64,000 nt of DNA from Oxytricha trifallax (GCA_000711775.1 ARYC01002514.1:1-64000), one strand, 5' to 3'. Counted from the stretch's first letter, positions 37,815 through 49,659 are shown. The notes: generated by a model from the letters alone, not told the origin. A program made the numbers and translations.

Positions 37815-38229
37815 AAAGCCTTAAGCAAGTCTAAAAATTCGAAGAAAGTGAGGTAAGTTAATGATCGCAGTTTAAACTAAGAATGTAGGAGTTAAATAGA
37901 TCTTTAAACTAAAAATGAAAACAATTGCCAAGCAACATGATTCAAGCAATGGAAGCTTGGCAGATGTTAGTGATATCGTCTGTTCATCAGAACCATCATT
38001 GCGTTCTGACAAGGTCCCTCCCAACAAAGATAACAGTGTTACTAAAAGTCGATATGGAAGAATGACTGGGAAAAAAATCTAAGTTCATAAGCAGGCTAAT
38101 CATTTGAACAACAAGAGAAAGAGACAATGACATGGAATGTAATATCTTGTAATAAATTAAATTGACTTCATCTAAAGCTTGACTGATTACTTTTGCTTTT
38201 AAATTAAATTTTAACTAAATATTTTGAGA

Positions 38230-39035
38230 ATATTATTTATGAATTCTCGCATTAATCAATTGTCGCTCCATGAACTCATTAACCTGGGATTGGATGGGTC
38301 TTGCTTCCTTTTCTATGATAACACCCTCATGGAGCTTATGAACCAATGCCTGATAGCCCACTAAGTCGTCGTTAGTTGATTTCATCCCATTATTCCTCCC
38401 GCATCCTCTTGTTCTCTGAGAGGTACTTTTTCTTGCTTCCTCTCATTGCTACCTCCTCACCATTCTCTTCCTCAACTTCCCCTTTTCTCATCTTTCTCTG
38501 AGATGCCATCTTGATAAGATGTTCAGATTTTCCCTTTTGCACTATAATTGTTTATATTGTCTTACTGCTTACCATTGTACGAGAGAGAGAGTGTTGAGAG
38601 CTTGAACAAATTCGGGCTTCATGTGAAAAATCAGATTTTGAGACTAGTCCAGCCTCTCCCTTCTCTTTTGCTTAGCTTCGAGAATCATTAAATTTATCCC
38701 TTCTTTGTCCAAGGATAGAAGAATATCGCATATTCAGTTCTTGTCCCGATGGAGCCAGTCGCTTTAATATGGCAGGTAGGAAAGGAGCATTGGCTTATTC
38801 TTGGCTTAATTGAGAAAGACGTCAGCAGTGAGGCCTTCTATTTGAGGCATAGCGGCCATCATAATTTCACTCCTCTATTAGTATTAAAATAATTAATAAA
38901 TCTTTGACTTACTTCTTTCTCTCCATTCAGTATGTTTTCAGGAAGTATATATTGCATCCAATCTTGGGAAGGTATGCCCCACATTCCTGCTACAAAAGTC
39001 ATGGAGCAATTTCTTGCTCCCTATTTTCTCTTGGA
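38230..39035 (-). pseudogene. basic coiled-coil (bZIP-like) protein, element copy 2
   Basis: Homologue of 9457-10288 in the same place between SecA-like gene and transposase. Reads VQEKIGSKKLLHDFC, an intron of ~38 bp starting GTAAGT and ending ATAG at the same position as in copy 1 (about 38870-38910), then PQIEGLTADV, DWLHRDKN, AKQKRRERLDQSQNLIF, the basic region ASQRKMRKGEVEEE and a coiled coil. TGA codons are found where copy 1 has Arg/Trp (after RDKN) and within NKRMREE, so the copy is broken. The 3' end is not certain. A DNA-binding role is inferred from the basic-plus-coiled-coil layout only. Confidence 0.6.
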
Positions 39036-39209
39036 CTTAGTTAACATTCACGGTTGCAAGTTGATTCTGCATTCTTATTTGTTCCACTTTTTAGTAGTAG
39101 TTAATTGAGGGGTCTTTAATTAATAAACTATATTAATTAATTATAAGCATTATATATATAATTATTTAATAGGGAAAACCCAAATATTCTTTCTCAAAAA
39201 GCATTGCTG

Positions 39210-40903
39210 TATAGAAGAATCCTCTTACTCTCAATATAAATAACTTTAGCAGAGAATTGGAAAATTCACAGAGAATTAATTATAAACAAACCAACTTAAA
39301 TAAATTCTTCAGGAAGATATAATAAGGAGATAGTAGTGAATCAGACATAGAGGAAGGCGAGGAGTAGAGTAGCTCAATTATTGAACCACCTTAAAATCCA
39401 AATTGCATCAAAGTCTCTACCGAACTCCTATCCAATAAGATGATTGACCCTTCTTGAATTTCAATAATGAAATGGACTGTAAGGGATATTGAAGAAATTG
39501 AAAAGGGGGCATCTAATTTTAGAGAGTATCAAACTATAGTGATAAAAAATACGATCACAGAGTTCAAATGGAGTCGAGTGGGGGGTCAAATTTGTATTTA
39601 GTTTTGCTAACTAAAAGTGCTTTGATTGAAACATTTAAATAGTGCTGTAGACTCCATATTTAATTCGTACTGGTAAAATAAGGAATTAATTTCTAGGAAA
39701 ATAATCTAGATAGAGAAGTAAAGGAATTTCTGGATGCTAAGCAAGTCATTCAAGGCTAGAATGCTGAAACACTTGAGAGGATTATAGATAAGCTATGTAT
39801 TTCAAATTAAAACTAGTCTTTAGCTTCCCCAGATTTAATTAAAGATCATACAATTCCAACATTTCAAAATGATTTGTAAAACAAGATTATTTTACTATAT
39901 TACAAGGAGTCCTGCACTTACACTTAAATTTAACGATGACTGAAAGTTACGAAGTATATGGTCAATGAGTCTTTGAAAATTCATCGAGCAAGAGGTGGCA
40001 AAACTTCTAACAGCAATAAATTAATTAAGTCAAGACTTCCTGAATCTCTTTACAGGTCAATTATTGATTTTCTTGCCAACAATAGAGTGATTAAAACACT
40101 ATCACAGCTTTAGTAATTTCTGACAACTTAGTTTGGAATAAAGATATCTTTAAGTTATCTAAGCAAGGTTGTCAGGTAGAAGGTTAGCCTATCCTATAAA
40201 AAATTCTGCAGCGTTGACAAGAGAATAAATGGGGAAAGATCCATACTACAAAGATAGCTAGCAGCCAATAATTATATTGAGCTGATGAAAATGGGTATTG
40301 AAATTATAAACATCGACGATAGTAGCATTTAATGGATAAAGAAACCTCGAAAAGGTTGGGCGTTTTGAGTAGCGAAACGTTATAGCTCTAATATTACAAG
40401 AATTAAACAGGTTAGTATTATTGCTGGAATAAGCTCGTCTGGGGGATTATATTTTATCCTAGATCAAGGTCGAAATAATAGTTTGACAGTTTAATATTTT
40501 ATCCTTTTGCTGATTTAAAGGTTATACTCCAATGACCCTGATTTGAGGTAGAAAACTATAATAATGCTTGATAACGCTGCTTATCATTGTTCTAAATATT
40601 TACGCTCTAAATTTGAATTGCTTCAAGTTCCAGTTGCTTTCCTGAAGCCTTATTAGTTCGATCTTGCCCCAATTGGAATCCTCTTTTCATTTATAAAAAG
40701 CCATAAATAAGCTTCAAACTTAAAGTTTACCGATATAAAGTGCTGTATAGCTTTAACAATATTCACAAATTTCTTATAGAGGGACTTTGCTCAATTCTGC
40801 ATTAGCATCGCATTACTCTTCCTTAGACTACTCTTGAATTTAAAAGTCTTTCTAAAAAGCTATTAAAAAATCGCTGAAATTTCTCGTTCTTAAGCCAATA
40901 TGA
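39210..40903 (+). pseudogene. IS630/Tc1-type DDE transposase (element copy 2), catalytic Glu lost
   Basis: Divergent homologue of 10461-12100. Recognisable are IINIDDSSIQW (first Asp, ~40310), VSIIAGISSSGGLYFIL, IIMLDNAAYHCSKYL (second Asp, ~40565) and FDLAPIGILFSFIK (~40660). The last segment in copy 1 is LAPVERLFAGIK, so the catalytic Glu is Gly here. A TGA interrupts after GWAF (~40367), and the N-terminal part from ~39300 has more TGA codons. This transposase cannot be active. The element must depend on other copies. Confidence 0.8.
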
Positions 40904-41269
40904 ACTAATTGTGACATATTCAATCGAGTTTGGATACTTCGACCTCAAAATATTCAGTAATAATTACTATTAATTGCAAGTCAAGATGAGCTTATTATGG
41001 TCTATCGTTTTGACAAGCATCCATTTATATATTTTAAGATGCCATTTTGATTTTAATTTTCTACAGTTCTTTTGAGTCCTGATTGATTTCCTTAATATAT
41101 TTGAAAGCACTTATTTATTTTCAAATTCAATACTTTCGAAAATCTTGTCATTACTGCTCATTTGGAAATATACTTTCAATTTTCATCGCTTATACTTTGG
41201 GAATTCCAACTAAAGGAGTCTTGCAACATTTATTAACACTGAAATAGTTTACTTCAACTTAACAGGCGC

Positions 41270-42344
41270 GATAGTAAAGAAGAAGCCATTATCGATTTGG
41301 CATCAATTAAGTTGAGCTGTTTCGAAAATAGTGAAAGTCCTACTTAAAATATGCTTTAGGCTATTGGGGTTTTGTTTGTGAACCCAGGTTATTTGTAATA
41401 CTCATAGCCATCCATAATCAGAGTTTGACATCACCTATAGACATTCAATCATTGAGCCTGAAGAGCAAATGTTCAGGGATTAAAATATTGTTTGCTTACT
41501 TATAGGGTTGTTAGAATATTGCTAGGTCTTTGGAGGGCAAATTAGTCATCAAAATTGTCCTAGAAATGCTGTTGCGGGTCTGGCAAAAAATTCATAATTT
41601 AATTTCATTTGTGGTAAGCCATGTTAGTTCGTTTAATAAATTTCTGAAGTAATTAATATTGCCTGGAAATTTCTAAGAATAATTAATTTTGATGTCTAAA
41701 TATTGCATACTTGTTACATGTTGTTGCTGATTCTTCGCAATTAAGATGACAGTCTGACTTTTAAAAATATAAGGTTGCCACTGCGGGAAATCTACTTTAA
41801 AGGCTAGAGAAATAAGATTTATAGAATTATAGTAGAAGAGTTTTACAAAATCTTACATTTAATGAGGATCACATCAGATACAGGAGACCTTGAAGATAGT
41901 TGAAACACTATGTGAGTTGATTACATAATTCTTCTTATTGATTATTTATTTTGCTTTTAATTTTACTTGACTAGAGTTGAAAAAAAAGAAAATTATTACA
42001 ATATCCATTGTAGTAAATAAGTACCACTAGCGAATGCTTGGACGGGAATTTTTACTTACAGTTAAGAATTTTATAAGGGAAGTCTTGCATTTATTTATTG
42101 ACGAGATAAGCATTGAAGATTACTGAAGCCTCAGCATTATGAACGAGCATTTAAAATTAAAAATCACTTATCTAGAACAAAGGGTTAAGACTTAACTTAT
42201 CCAAGAAATAATAAAATGGAAAATTTATTATAATAATTTTAAACCGGATTAAAACTCTAACCTTAGAATTCTTGACTGTCTCCAGAGTAATACAGTAGTA
42301 TACAACTTCTGCTCTGATCAAAATCATTCTACCTGAAGTTAATT
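41270..42344 (+). CDS. unidentified gene, possibly spliced
   Basis: Three consecutive protein-like frames: RRDSKEEAIIDLASIKLSCF (~41270-41430), then FDITYRHSIIEPEEQMFRDQ to RITSDTGDLED (~41427-41900, about 155 codons without a stop), then after AT-rich DNA ending in TAG at ~41975, VVNKYHQRMLGREFLLTVK to NFCSDQNHS (ending TGA ~42342) with one internal TGA. The gap 41900-41975 contains GTGAGT and ends ACTAG, so it may be an intron or an eliminated segment. No domain recognised. It lies between transposase copy 2 and the second MT-A70 gene. Confidence 0.45.
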
Positions 42345-42434
42345 TAAATAGCTTAAAAAATGTTATTCATTATAATAATATTTTCGTTTAACACCTTCTT
42401 GATATAACTTTTCCCTATTCCCACACACTTGAAT

Positions 42435-44510
42435 ATTTAATTTCAGGTTGAGGGATCCATAAGTATAAATTGACTCTTTTCTATAATCATAATATAATTT
42501 TACTTTTAAAACTAAGTCAATTAACCATCAATAATAGTACTATTTTGGACAAGCCGCAAATTACAACACTCAATTCCAACTTTAATCATAAGCCTACCAA
42601 ATCTACTATTCTCAGTACCAATCTCAAAATAATTCATAGACTAACTAGACTCAGGCCTTCAATCATATTGAGAATCAAAACTACCATCTTCATCATTATT
42701 TCGCAAATTTATAACAATTTTTAGAAACTAGCTAAAGATTTGATTTAAATTTTAGATTCATAAACTCTTCTCTTAGTACTTGGGATTAATTTTTAGGGCA
42801 AGATAAAAAATGATAAATAAATGTCAATGAGTCTATTAAAGAATTAGCAATAGTCAAATACAAATGCAACTTAAATATTAAATAAAAATCTAAAGAGGAG
42901 AGAGAACAAGCCAAATGGATTTAAATTCATTAAGTTACAAAGATACTGGAAAAGACTTACTGAAAACTCTAATCTTACCAACGATTAAATCACAGATTTA
43001 CAACTCAAGTTCGTTAATTATGGCCAATACAATAAATGGTATAAGTAGGGCATGGAGAAAATCAATATTTCAAGGGACAATAGTGATTGCCGAGACGAAG
43101 ATTAAACTCAAGAGGTAGACTGCTGCCACAAATGTTCACTATTTCCAATTAATATATAATAATAAATCAATGAATATAAACCAGCTGATTAAAATGCAAT
43201 TTTACTCAGAGGTTGAAGTCAGTTAATCAAATGAGGAGTCTATTTGCACAAATTTAAATTGCAAGAAGATTATTGAACAAATAATATAGGAGAAGGAGGA
43301 TTAAAGTCATCAGTTTGATTAAAGATTGAAAATAGTGGATCAAGAAAGAGATGAGTTGAGGGAAAAATGCAAGGAATTAGAAAAATAAATCTTAGAAATC
43401 TTTTCAGAAACAATTAATCAGAACTAGTTAAGGATTAAGTAGTTTCAGAAAAATGTATCAAGAGATAGTAAAATAAAATTTTAAAATCAAAATAATAAAA
43501 AAGCAACATTTGACGATTAATACCTACTAGAACATCAAAGCTCTACAAACAGATCATTACAAGAAATAGTACAGGATATGAAAAATGGTATTAAGAAAAA
43601 GCATCGAATGAAATTCTTCGACTGGGGATTGAGGCAGACTATGGGTGATTCAGTTTCTTATTAGGGATCAATTGTAGATAGCAAGCTCTAGGATCAAGTG
43701 ATAAATGATGCAAAAAGAGGATTAATTGGAAATTTATTTGATGTAATCATGGCTGACGCTCCTTGGGACAGTACTGCAATCAATCTCAACTATAATACAC
43801 TCTCAGACTCCCAATTTATGACTAAGATTCCAATCCATAGATTGAAGTAAAATGGATATTTATTTTTGAGGATTACTAACAAAAAATTAGAGGTAGCACT
43901 ACAATACTTAGAGAGGATTGGATATGAAAGAATCGAGGTAATTAGATGGATCAAGATAAGCAAAGAGAATCTTTTGAGGGACAATATAGGATTTTATCTA
44001 TCAAGACATTTTACTGAGTTTTGCATTGTTGCTAGAAAGAAAGGCAAATTTGCTGAATTATCATAAATAACCAAAACTCATAAGGCCCCAAATATAATAG
44101 TGGAAAAGGTAACCGAATCTTTCAGAAAGCCAGAGCAGCTTTATCAGATTATTTAGTAATTTTGCCCAAATGTCAAATATTTAGAGATATTTGGAAGAGT
44201 GCACAATCAAAGAGAAAATGGGTAACAATCGGGAACGAGTCCATCACAAGAAAGAAGGCTAAAAAAGAGAAAGCCAGAAAAAACTTCACAAAGCAAATCT
44301 TTAAAGCATGAATCCTCAAATACTTATTATAATTTGACAAATCATTTTATAATCAATAATGAATAAATTAATTTAATAAAGATTCCCCTATTCTTATTCT
44401 TAATTAACTTTAGGGGTTTTAAAAAAGTTTTTTTTAAATATGTCAAAAAATAATTAGCAAAAGATTTAAAAGAGTTATTATAAGTAGTATAAAAAATATA
44501 ATCAAAATGA
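42435..44510 (+). pseudogene. MT-A70 family N6-adenine methyltransferase (copy 2), DAPW motif
   Basis: A Gln/Asn/Tyr-rich N-terminus (YFGQAANYNTQFQLQSQAYQ, ~42540) with one TGA, then KYKCNLNIKQKSKEEREQAK; a frame change near 42930 to KFIKLQRYWKRLTEN and CCHKC, another near 43210, then one frame open to TGA 44508-44510. That last frame has a coiled coil (DQERDELREKCKELE) and the methyltransferase domain: VIMADAPWD (43745-43768) where the family has DPPW, HRLKQNGYLFLRITN, NIGFYLSRHFTEFCIVAR and KPEQLYQIIQQFCPNVKYLE, followed by a basic tail. Domain order fits MT-A70 enzymes that methylate adenine N6 with SAM. The N-terminal frameshifts make it a likely pseudogene; an ATG at 42864 or 42915 could start a shorter product. 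Confidence 0.8.
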
Positions 44511-45005
44511 CCAAAAAAATAATATTAATTTCTCGTTGTATATGTGTAATTATCCACTTATGCATTGCATTAAAATTCAAACAAATAAATATAGTAAAAA
44601 ACAGAAATAAGTTAAATATTATATATTGGAATTATTCTATAAATCTGAAAAGTCATTAATCTTAAAACGTCGGGTTTTGATTATAAGAATTGCATATGCA
44701 CTCATAAATATAGCAGAATCTGCCATAAAAATTATTACTTAAGCGTTGCTTATACATTCCAAAGGCAGGAAAACAAAAGTATTCTAGATATTAAAAGTGC
44801 GGTGAGCAAAAGTATACAAATTTAGTACATGCCAGAGAAATGAATCCACCATACTTTTGGCAACAAGACATAATTGTTCCCCAAAAATATTATATTTTAC
44901 AATTTCCTGCAATTTCACAAAACAATTGACATGAAATTTTTCATGCTTATTATTTTTACTTTATTTATTGATTTAATTTTTTTTATATAATAATTGACAT
45001 TGCAA
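44511..45005. other. AT-rich spacer
   Basis: AT-rich, no supported feature. Confidence 0.4.
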
Positions 45006-46368
45006 ATGTATTATAGATAAGTCATTTATCTTCTCTCATTGTCTTTCTCCATCCCAACAGAAATTGAAAGTCTATATAAAGACGAGGGGCTACTACTATC
45101 ATACTTCAATGAAAATTTATAGTAGAAATTTGCTAATTTCGCAATCATGGGGCTATTAGTCATTTTATTTACCTCAACCACCAAGAGGCTAACTTATTTT
45201 CTTGTTCACTTGATGATCATAATTTTACTGGCTACTTCTCTGAGATATTCATTGAAACAATTGAGAGGAAAATAAACGAAAGAAAATCCAAGAATTAAAA
45301 GTTTTTTTGAGACCAACCAAGAACAGAGTCTCTTCAACTTCAACCAAACCTTTAATCAAATGTTTTACTAACCCTAGAAAAAATAATTTTCTACCTTTTG
45401 ATAACTAAATTTCTAAAATTAGCAACCAGGATCTCAAAGTCTATTATTATAATAAAATACACAACAACACACAAGGCCTCTAATACATCACTATTTAATT
45501 GTACAAATTCAGTATGGCCTTCATATGACTTATTGGGTAAGCCTATTCAACATGTTAACTCATAAAAAAAATTATGGAAGGACATATTTAATCTAGGCGT
45601 TAGTGTCTTACAATTAGTAGATTCACATAAAATCCAGAGACTCGAACAACAAAACCCCATTTTTTAAGGTTCACTTTTTTCAATTTTTTTGAAGAGGCAC
45701 TCCAGTATTAAATTGGGAAATATTGGACCATTAAAATCATGACAAAAAAACATTTGACTAAACGTTATTGACATACTTCATAAACCCTAACCCGCAGTAA
45801 GTATCATAAACAGAGGATACACGACATTTACATAGTACACCAACACTCCATTCACAGAATGAACTCAACAATAACTAAACAAGAGATAAATTTGAATTTC
45901 TTAATCGTTGGTACCAACCCTCAGGAACAAGAAGACTATTCAACAAAAAGTACAAAAAACTGGACATCCTGACCAGATCCACCATAAAAAATTAAAAATA
46001 AGAAGGAAATCTTATTAATGTTTGTGAATTAATATAATTAATAATAAATAGCAAACCCAAATTAAGCACCAAACCAGGATGATTCTTAAGGTGGTAACTT
46101 GAAAAACCTAAAGAATATTTGTAGCACTACTATGAGACATGAGCTAAGTACTAAATAGACCAAGGAATTGTTAAATTTTTTGATAAACTCCATAGTTAAT
46201 GACTCTAAGTTAACACACCAACAGTTAATTATTAAAACCATAATCAACAAGAATACCAAGTCAAAGAAAACCAGAATCATCATAAAGAAGAAAAGTGAAA
46301 CTAGCAGCAGAGCAGTAGGAACAAATGGTGTCACAAACATAAGGCACCTTAAATCTAAAAGGGCTTGA
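45006..46368 (+). pseudogene. unidentified membrane-protein-like frame with two TGA codons
   Basis: ATG 45006 opens a frame with a hydrophobic leader (MYYRQVIYLLSLSFSIPTEI, signal-like), then two hydrophobic segments around IMGLLVILFTST and LVHLMIIILLATSL. The frame continues to ~46070 with only two TGA codons (about 45399 and 45693), then a one-base frame change leads to NLKNLKNICSTTMRHEL and a Lys/Arg-rich end at TGA 46366-46368. Total about 450 codons. No family recognised. Probably a germline relic, since TGA is the sole stop. It ends 9 bp before the small inverted-repeat element. Confidence 0.45.
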
Positions 46369-46377
46369 CCCTTAACA

Positions 46378-46649
46378 TAAAACCCCAAAGATCAATTAAG
46401 ACATGAGAATTGGGGTTAAGAACAATTAAATTAAGAATTAATTATTATTGGCGTATAATTATAATTATAATGTTTGGGCTAATTATTAAAACTATTGGCT
46501 CGATTAATTGTCCTTATAAAGTAATCCAATCAGAGTGTGTATATTTGATTTTAGCCTAATTATTTATAATATAAGCCAATTATAATTAATTTTTAATCTA
46601 ATTGTTCTTAACTCCAATCCTCGCTTCTTAATTGATCTATGGGGTTTTA
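46378..46649. mobile_element. 272 bp MITE-like inverted repeat with C4A4-type ends
   Basis: Left end starts TAAAACCCCAAAGATC and the right end, reversed, starts TAAAACCCCATAGATC; about 70 bp at each end match with ~85% identity. No ORF. The termini resemble a single telomeric repeat unit as in TBEs, but no clear target duplication is visible. Confidence 0.65.
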
Positions 46650-46692
46650 TTACTATATATATTATTAATCGGGGGTCCTTAGAGACCTCAAT

Positions 46693-46797
46693 CAAAACCC
46701 CAAAACCCCTAAAGTTGTTTGATTGAGTTTTTGATTGATGAAAGTAGACTATTAACGCATGCTTTATTAGGGTTTTAATAGGGTTTATGTAGGGGTT
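46693..46797 (+). repeat. TBE copy A left terminal inverted repeat
   Basis: About 105 bp, nearly identical to the reverse complement of 50750-50854; begins with two and a bit C4A4 telomeric units. Confidence 0.9.
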
Positions 46798-46853
46798 TAG
46801 GGTTATTATGTATTATAAATTAGTGTCTAATGCAATTGTTTTATTTTTATTAT

Positions 46854-48303
46854 TCACTCAAACAGTACTCTGGCATCATGAGGCAGCTTTCTAAATTTTA
46901 TCTCTCCTATCCAACTTATAATTTAGTCTATTGTATGGCCAGCTCTGTGATTAGGCTTAATAATTATCTAGTCAGCCATGTCTTTCATTCTACTTTTTAT
47001 CTTATTCTAGTCTAGATATTGTTGTATTCTCTGTTTTGAATCTTTCTCTCTTTTGCAGCTATAGTAATCATTTCTTGCCATATCGCATTCACAAATAATT
47101 GCTGCTAGAGCCCATATATCCCACTTAATATCACCATCACTCCAGTCCTCTCTTTCTGGAAAGTATCCAGGAGTACCATACACGTTGCCAAGTCCTGAAG
47201 CTTCAACTCTCTATGATCTATTGAAATCTATTATTACTACTCTGAGAGGTGAAAAGTCAAGCATTATATTCTCAGGCTTCAAATCTCTATGAACATATCC
47301 AAGAATGTGCAGCTCCGCAATGCCTTTGCAAACATTTGTAAGAATAAGAGGTAACTACTTTAGTATCCTTTAATCTTAAATGTAGTCTCTTAATGTCATA
47401 TAATATAGAGGAAGACGAAAAGCTACATGATCTTGAGCAAGCAGAATAGCATCGAGCTTTATTATAAATCTGCACTATCTATCTCTTGACTTCGTAAGTG
47501 GTTGGTATTCATTTACGAATTCCATTTGATACTTGTCATCGCATTTGAAGTAGTTGAACGGATATATCTTGTATGCGAACTACTTATCTGTTATGACTTT
47601 CTTCTCAAATTTATCCTAAAGGATAAGATAACTTTCTTTACACTCTTTAAGGTCAATTATATTCAATATTGGAAGTTTGAGTGCATGCATCTTAAGAGTG
47701 ATTTTTACTATCTCTGAGGCTGGGAGATTTCTTACTGCTATAATAAGTTTATTTTCTTTCTTTACTCTTTGTTCCAAAGTTTCTAAAGGGTCTCTTGGCT
47801 TTCTTTTTTAAAGGAAGACCTCATCAGTCTCTGGATCTATTACTTCAAACTTCTTGCCATGATGGTTTTATAGATGAACTTTAAGATCCCTTAAATGATT
47901 GTATTACTTATTGCAGTAAGGGCAGAAATATTTTCCATCTAATCTTATCATGCTTAAGATAGAGCCTGGGCTTGTTAGAATGCTGCTCTAAGATATGACG
48001 CTTAAGAGCAGATTTATAAGTGAAGTTTTTCTCACACTCCTCACATTAATGTAATGCTTTTATTTCTTTTTTCTCCTCCTCCTCTTCAACCATTTTCTTT
48101 GGAACTTCGCATTAAATTTCTTAGCTCTGCATTTCTATTTAACAACTGAATTGCTATTCAAAGTCTGATACCTAAAGTTAGAAAATTTCAGGTTCGTACT
48201 AGGTAGAGGCATCGCAAGTCTCAATTTTCTTTTGATTCATGAAAGAAAGTTTTTGCTGGCTAATACCAAGCAATGCCGCTTTTCTAAGTAAGTTACCGCT
48301 CAT
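46854..48303 (-). pseudogene. TBE 57 kDa-type protein: C2H2 zinc fingers + protein kinase (copy A)
   Basis: From ATG 48303 to TGA at 46854-46856, ~483 codons. After a Gln/Glu-rich N-terminus come two C2H2 fingers, CEECEKNFTYKSALKRHILE and CPYCNKQYNHLRDLKVHLQ, then a kinase domain with YVHRDLKPENIML (catalytic loop), IIDFNRSQR (DFG position reads DFN) and GTPGYFPERED (activation segment). A single inserted base near 47945, between the two fingers, shifts the frame; the rest is intact. TBEs are known to encode a zinc finger/kinase protein of about 57 kDa; its substrate is unknown. Transcribed divergently from the 22 kDa-type gene. Confidence 0.9.
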
Positions 48304-48868
48304 TTTATAAATACTATTAATAATTATACAAGCTATTTAAATTCTGCCTTTATACAAGAGTAAGAGCATATTCTGAAAGGTTTAGAGAGGTTTAATGAGA
48401 ACAGAGTACGGGTCATTAGTTTTATATTTCTTAGATTTAGTGATAATTTATAAACTAATTCATCCATTTTATTCATTAAAATGCACCTAAATGTGTTTTG
48501 TGAAGTTAGGTGGTGCTCCTAAAGCTTTTCTTGTAAATTTAGGAGGGGAGATTTTAAAATTTAATTTTTGTAATGTACCTCCTAATACGGTTTTGAACTT
48601 TAATACAACCACCTAATTAAGTTTTAAATAAATTAGGAGCACCACCTAATTAAATTAATTATTATTAGGAGCAATTTAATGGAGAAAGTTTGATAAAAAT
48701 GGAAGTCAAACTTTGAAACTTGGAGAAAGTTCCTCCATCTTTATCTATTTATGTGATTCAGGTTGACCTCCAATTGGATCTCTCTATTTAGTAGTAAAAT
48801 TTTAGTAAGTTTAGAATGGATATCCATAATTTTAAATTTCATAAACATTTATAGAAAGTGGAAGCAAG

Positions 48869-49659
48869 ATGGAGTCTATGAATGATGCAATGAAGAGAAT
48901 ACAATCTCAAGAATTGATAGGAATATTTCGAAGTAAGGAGGACCTCTATAGATATTTGGTATAGCAAGGTAAGCTTTTATCAAATACTAATATATTAACC
49001 ATAGTTGGATTGTTCTTGCCAACTCAGGAAGGAACAAAAATATCATTCTTAAAAGCCTTACTAAGTGAAGAGAAAAAAGCTTTTAAGACCAATGAAATAA
49101 AGATGATTGAGATACCTAACTACCCTGAAATCTCAGTGACAAATCTCTATAATGATGCGATGAGTGGATCCAGATGTTGCTCTGTACCTACCATCAAAGT
49201 TACAACTTTCAAATAAGTTACCAGAGATAAACTTCTTCTTTGGAGTTCTTGGAACTCTTAAACCAGAGTACTTAAGTGAAGTAATTTAAGAAGCTCATAA
49301 GAAACGCTACAGAATCTCTCCTGAAGAGAAAGAGAAGCAGGGAATCAAAATTAGTGACTCATGGCTGTAGGAACTCCAGAAGCATCCATTCATCTCAAGT
49401 AAGCATAGACTTCTAACTTTATAGAAAAACCTGGTACTGCTATATACTTGAAGAAAGAGCGCAGCAAATTAAACAGAGAGAGAAAGTCTCAAGTAAAGCA
49501 TGAATTGAGTACGAGACTCTTTAAAGATTTTTAAAAGCCAGACGAGATAAACATAGATGCAGGGGCTGGCACTAAGAGAAGAAACATGGGCCCAAGCAAG
49601 CCTTAAGAGGAAGAAAAGAAGAGAAGCCAAATCCCTTTACGGGCAAATTTAATATGTGA
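48869..49659 (+). pseudogene. TBE 22 kDa-type protein (copy A)
   Basis: ATG 48869: MESMNDAMKRIQSQELIG, then FRSKEDLYRYLVQQG and FLPTQEGTKISFLKALL, clearly homologous to 57208-57991 of copy B. Frame changes occur near 49165 (before ALYLPSKLQLSNKLPE) and near 49435 (after LTLQKNL). The C-terminal part is Lys/Arg/Glu-rich. The predicted stop near 49657 lies 6 bp from the convergent transposase stop. The role of this protein in TBEs is not established. Confidence 0.8.

Larger units (their letters stand above)
32150..38130 (+). pseudogene. SecA-like DEAD motor ATPase (element copy 2), split by three insertions
   Basis: Collinear homologue of the protein at 6027-9326. The N-terminal part matches (KYEEAEHPDLIDIAK, LDLEEFKPLIGSRDLTKY near 32370-32500), with a frameshift at about 32950. 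The reading is then cut by fold-back elements at 33219-33753, 35328-36793 and 37249-37814. Motor motifs survive: FGVDKGKTLL (Walker A region, ~34430), KNDHLILRD (~34525), EYQGRGKDL (~35180) and RSTQQILGRVG (~35270). The second acidic residue of GRGTD is kept, but T is K, and the Walker B region reads MIDKYYL, so key residues are altered. Ends at TGA 38128-38130. Removing each insertion with one target copy restores continuity with copy 1, which proves these are secondary insertions. Confidence 0.85.

Noticed and set aside
39575..39600. GGGGGGTCAAAT similarity to the satellite unit start
   Set aside because: Only about 12 bases match and the flanks do not; it lies within the transposase copy 2 region.
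42470..42724. Plus-strand ORF rich in Ser/Thr/Ile
   Set aside because: The overlapping frame gives a Gln/Asn/Tyr-rich sequence typical of ciliate proteins and connects to the MT-A70 gene.
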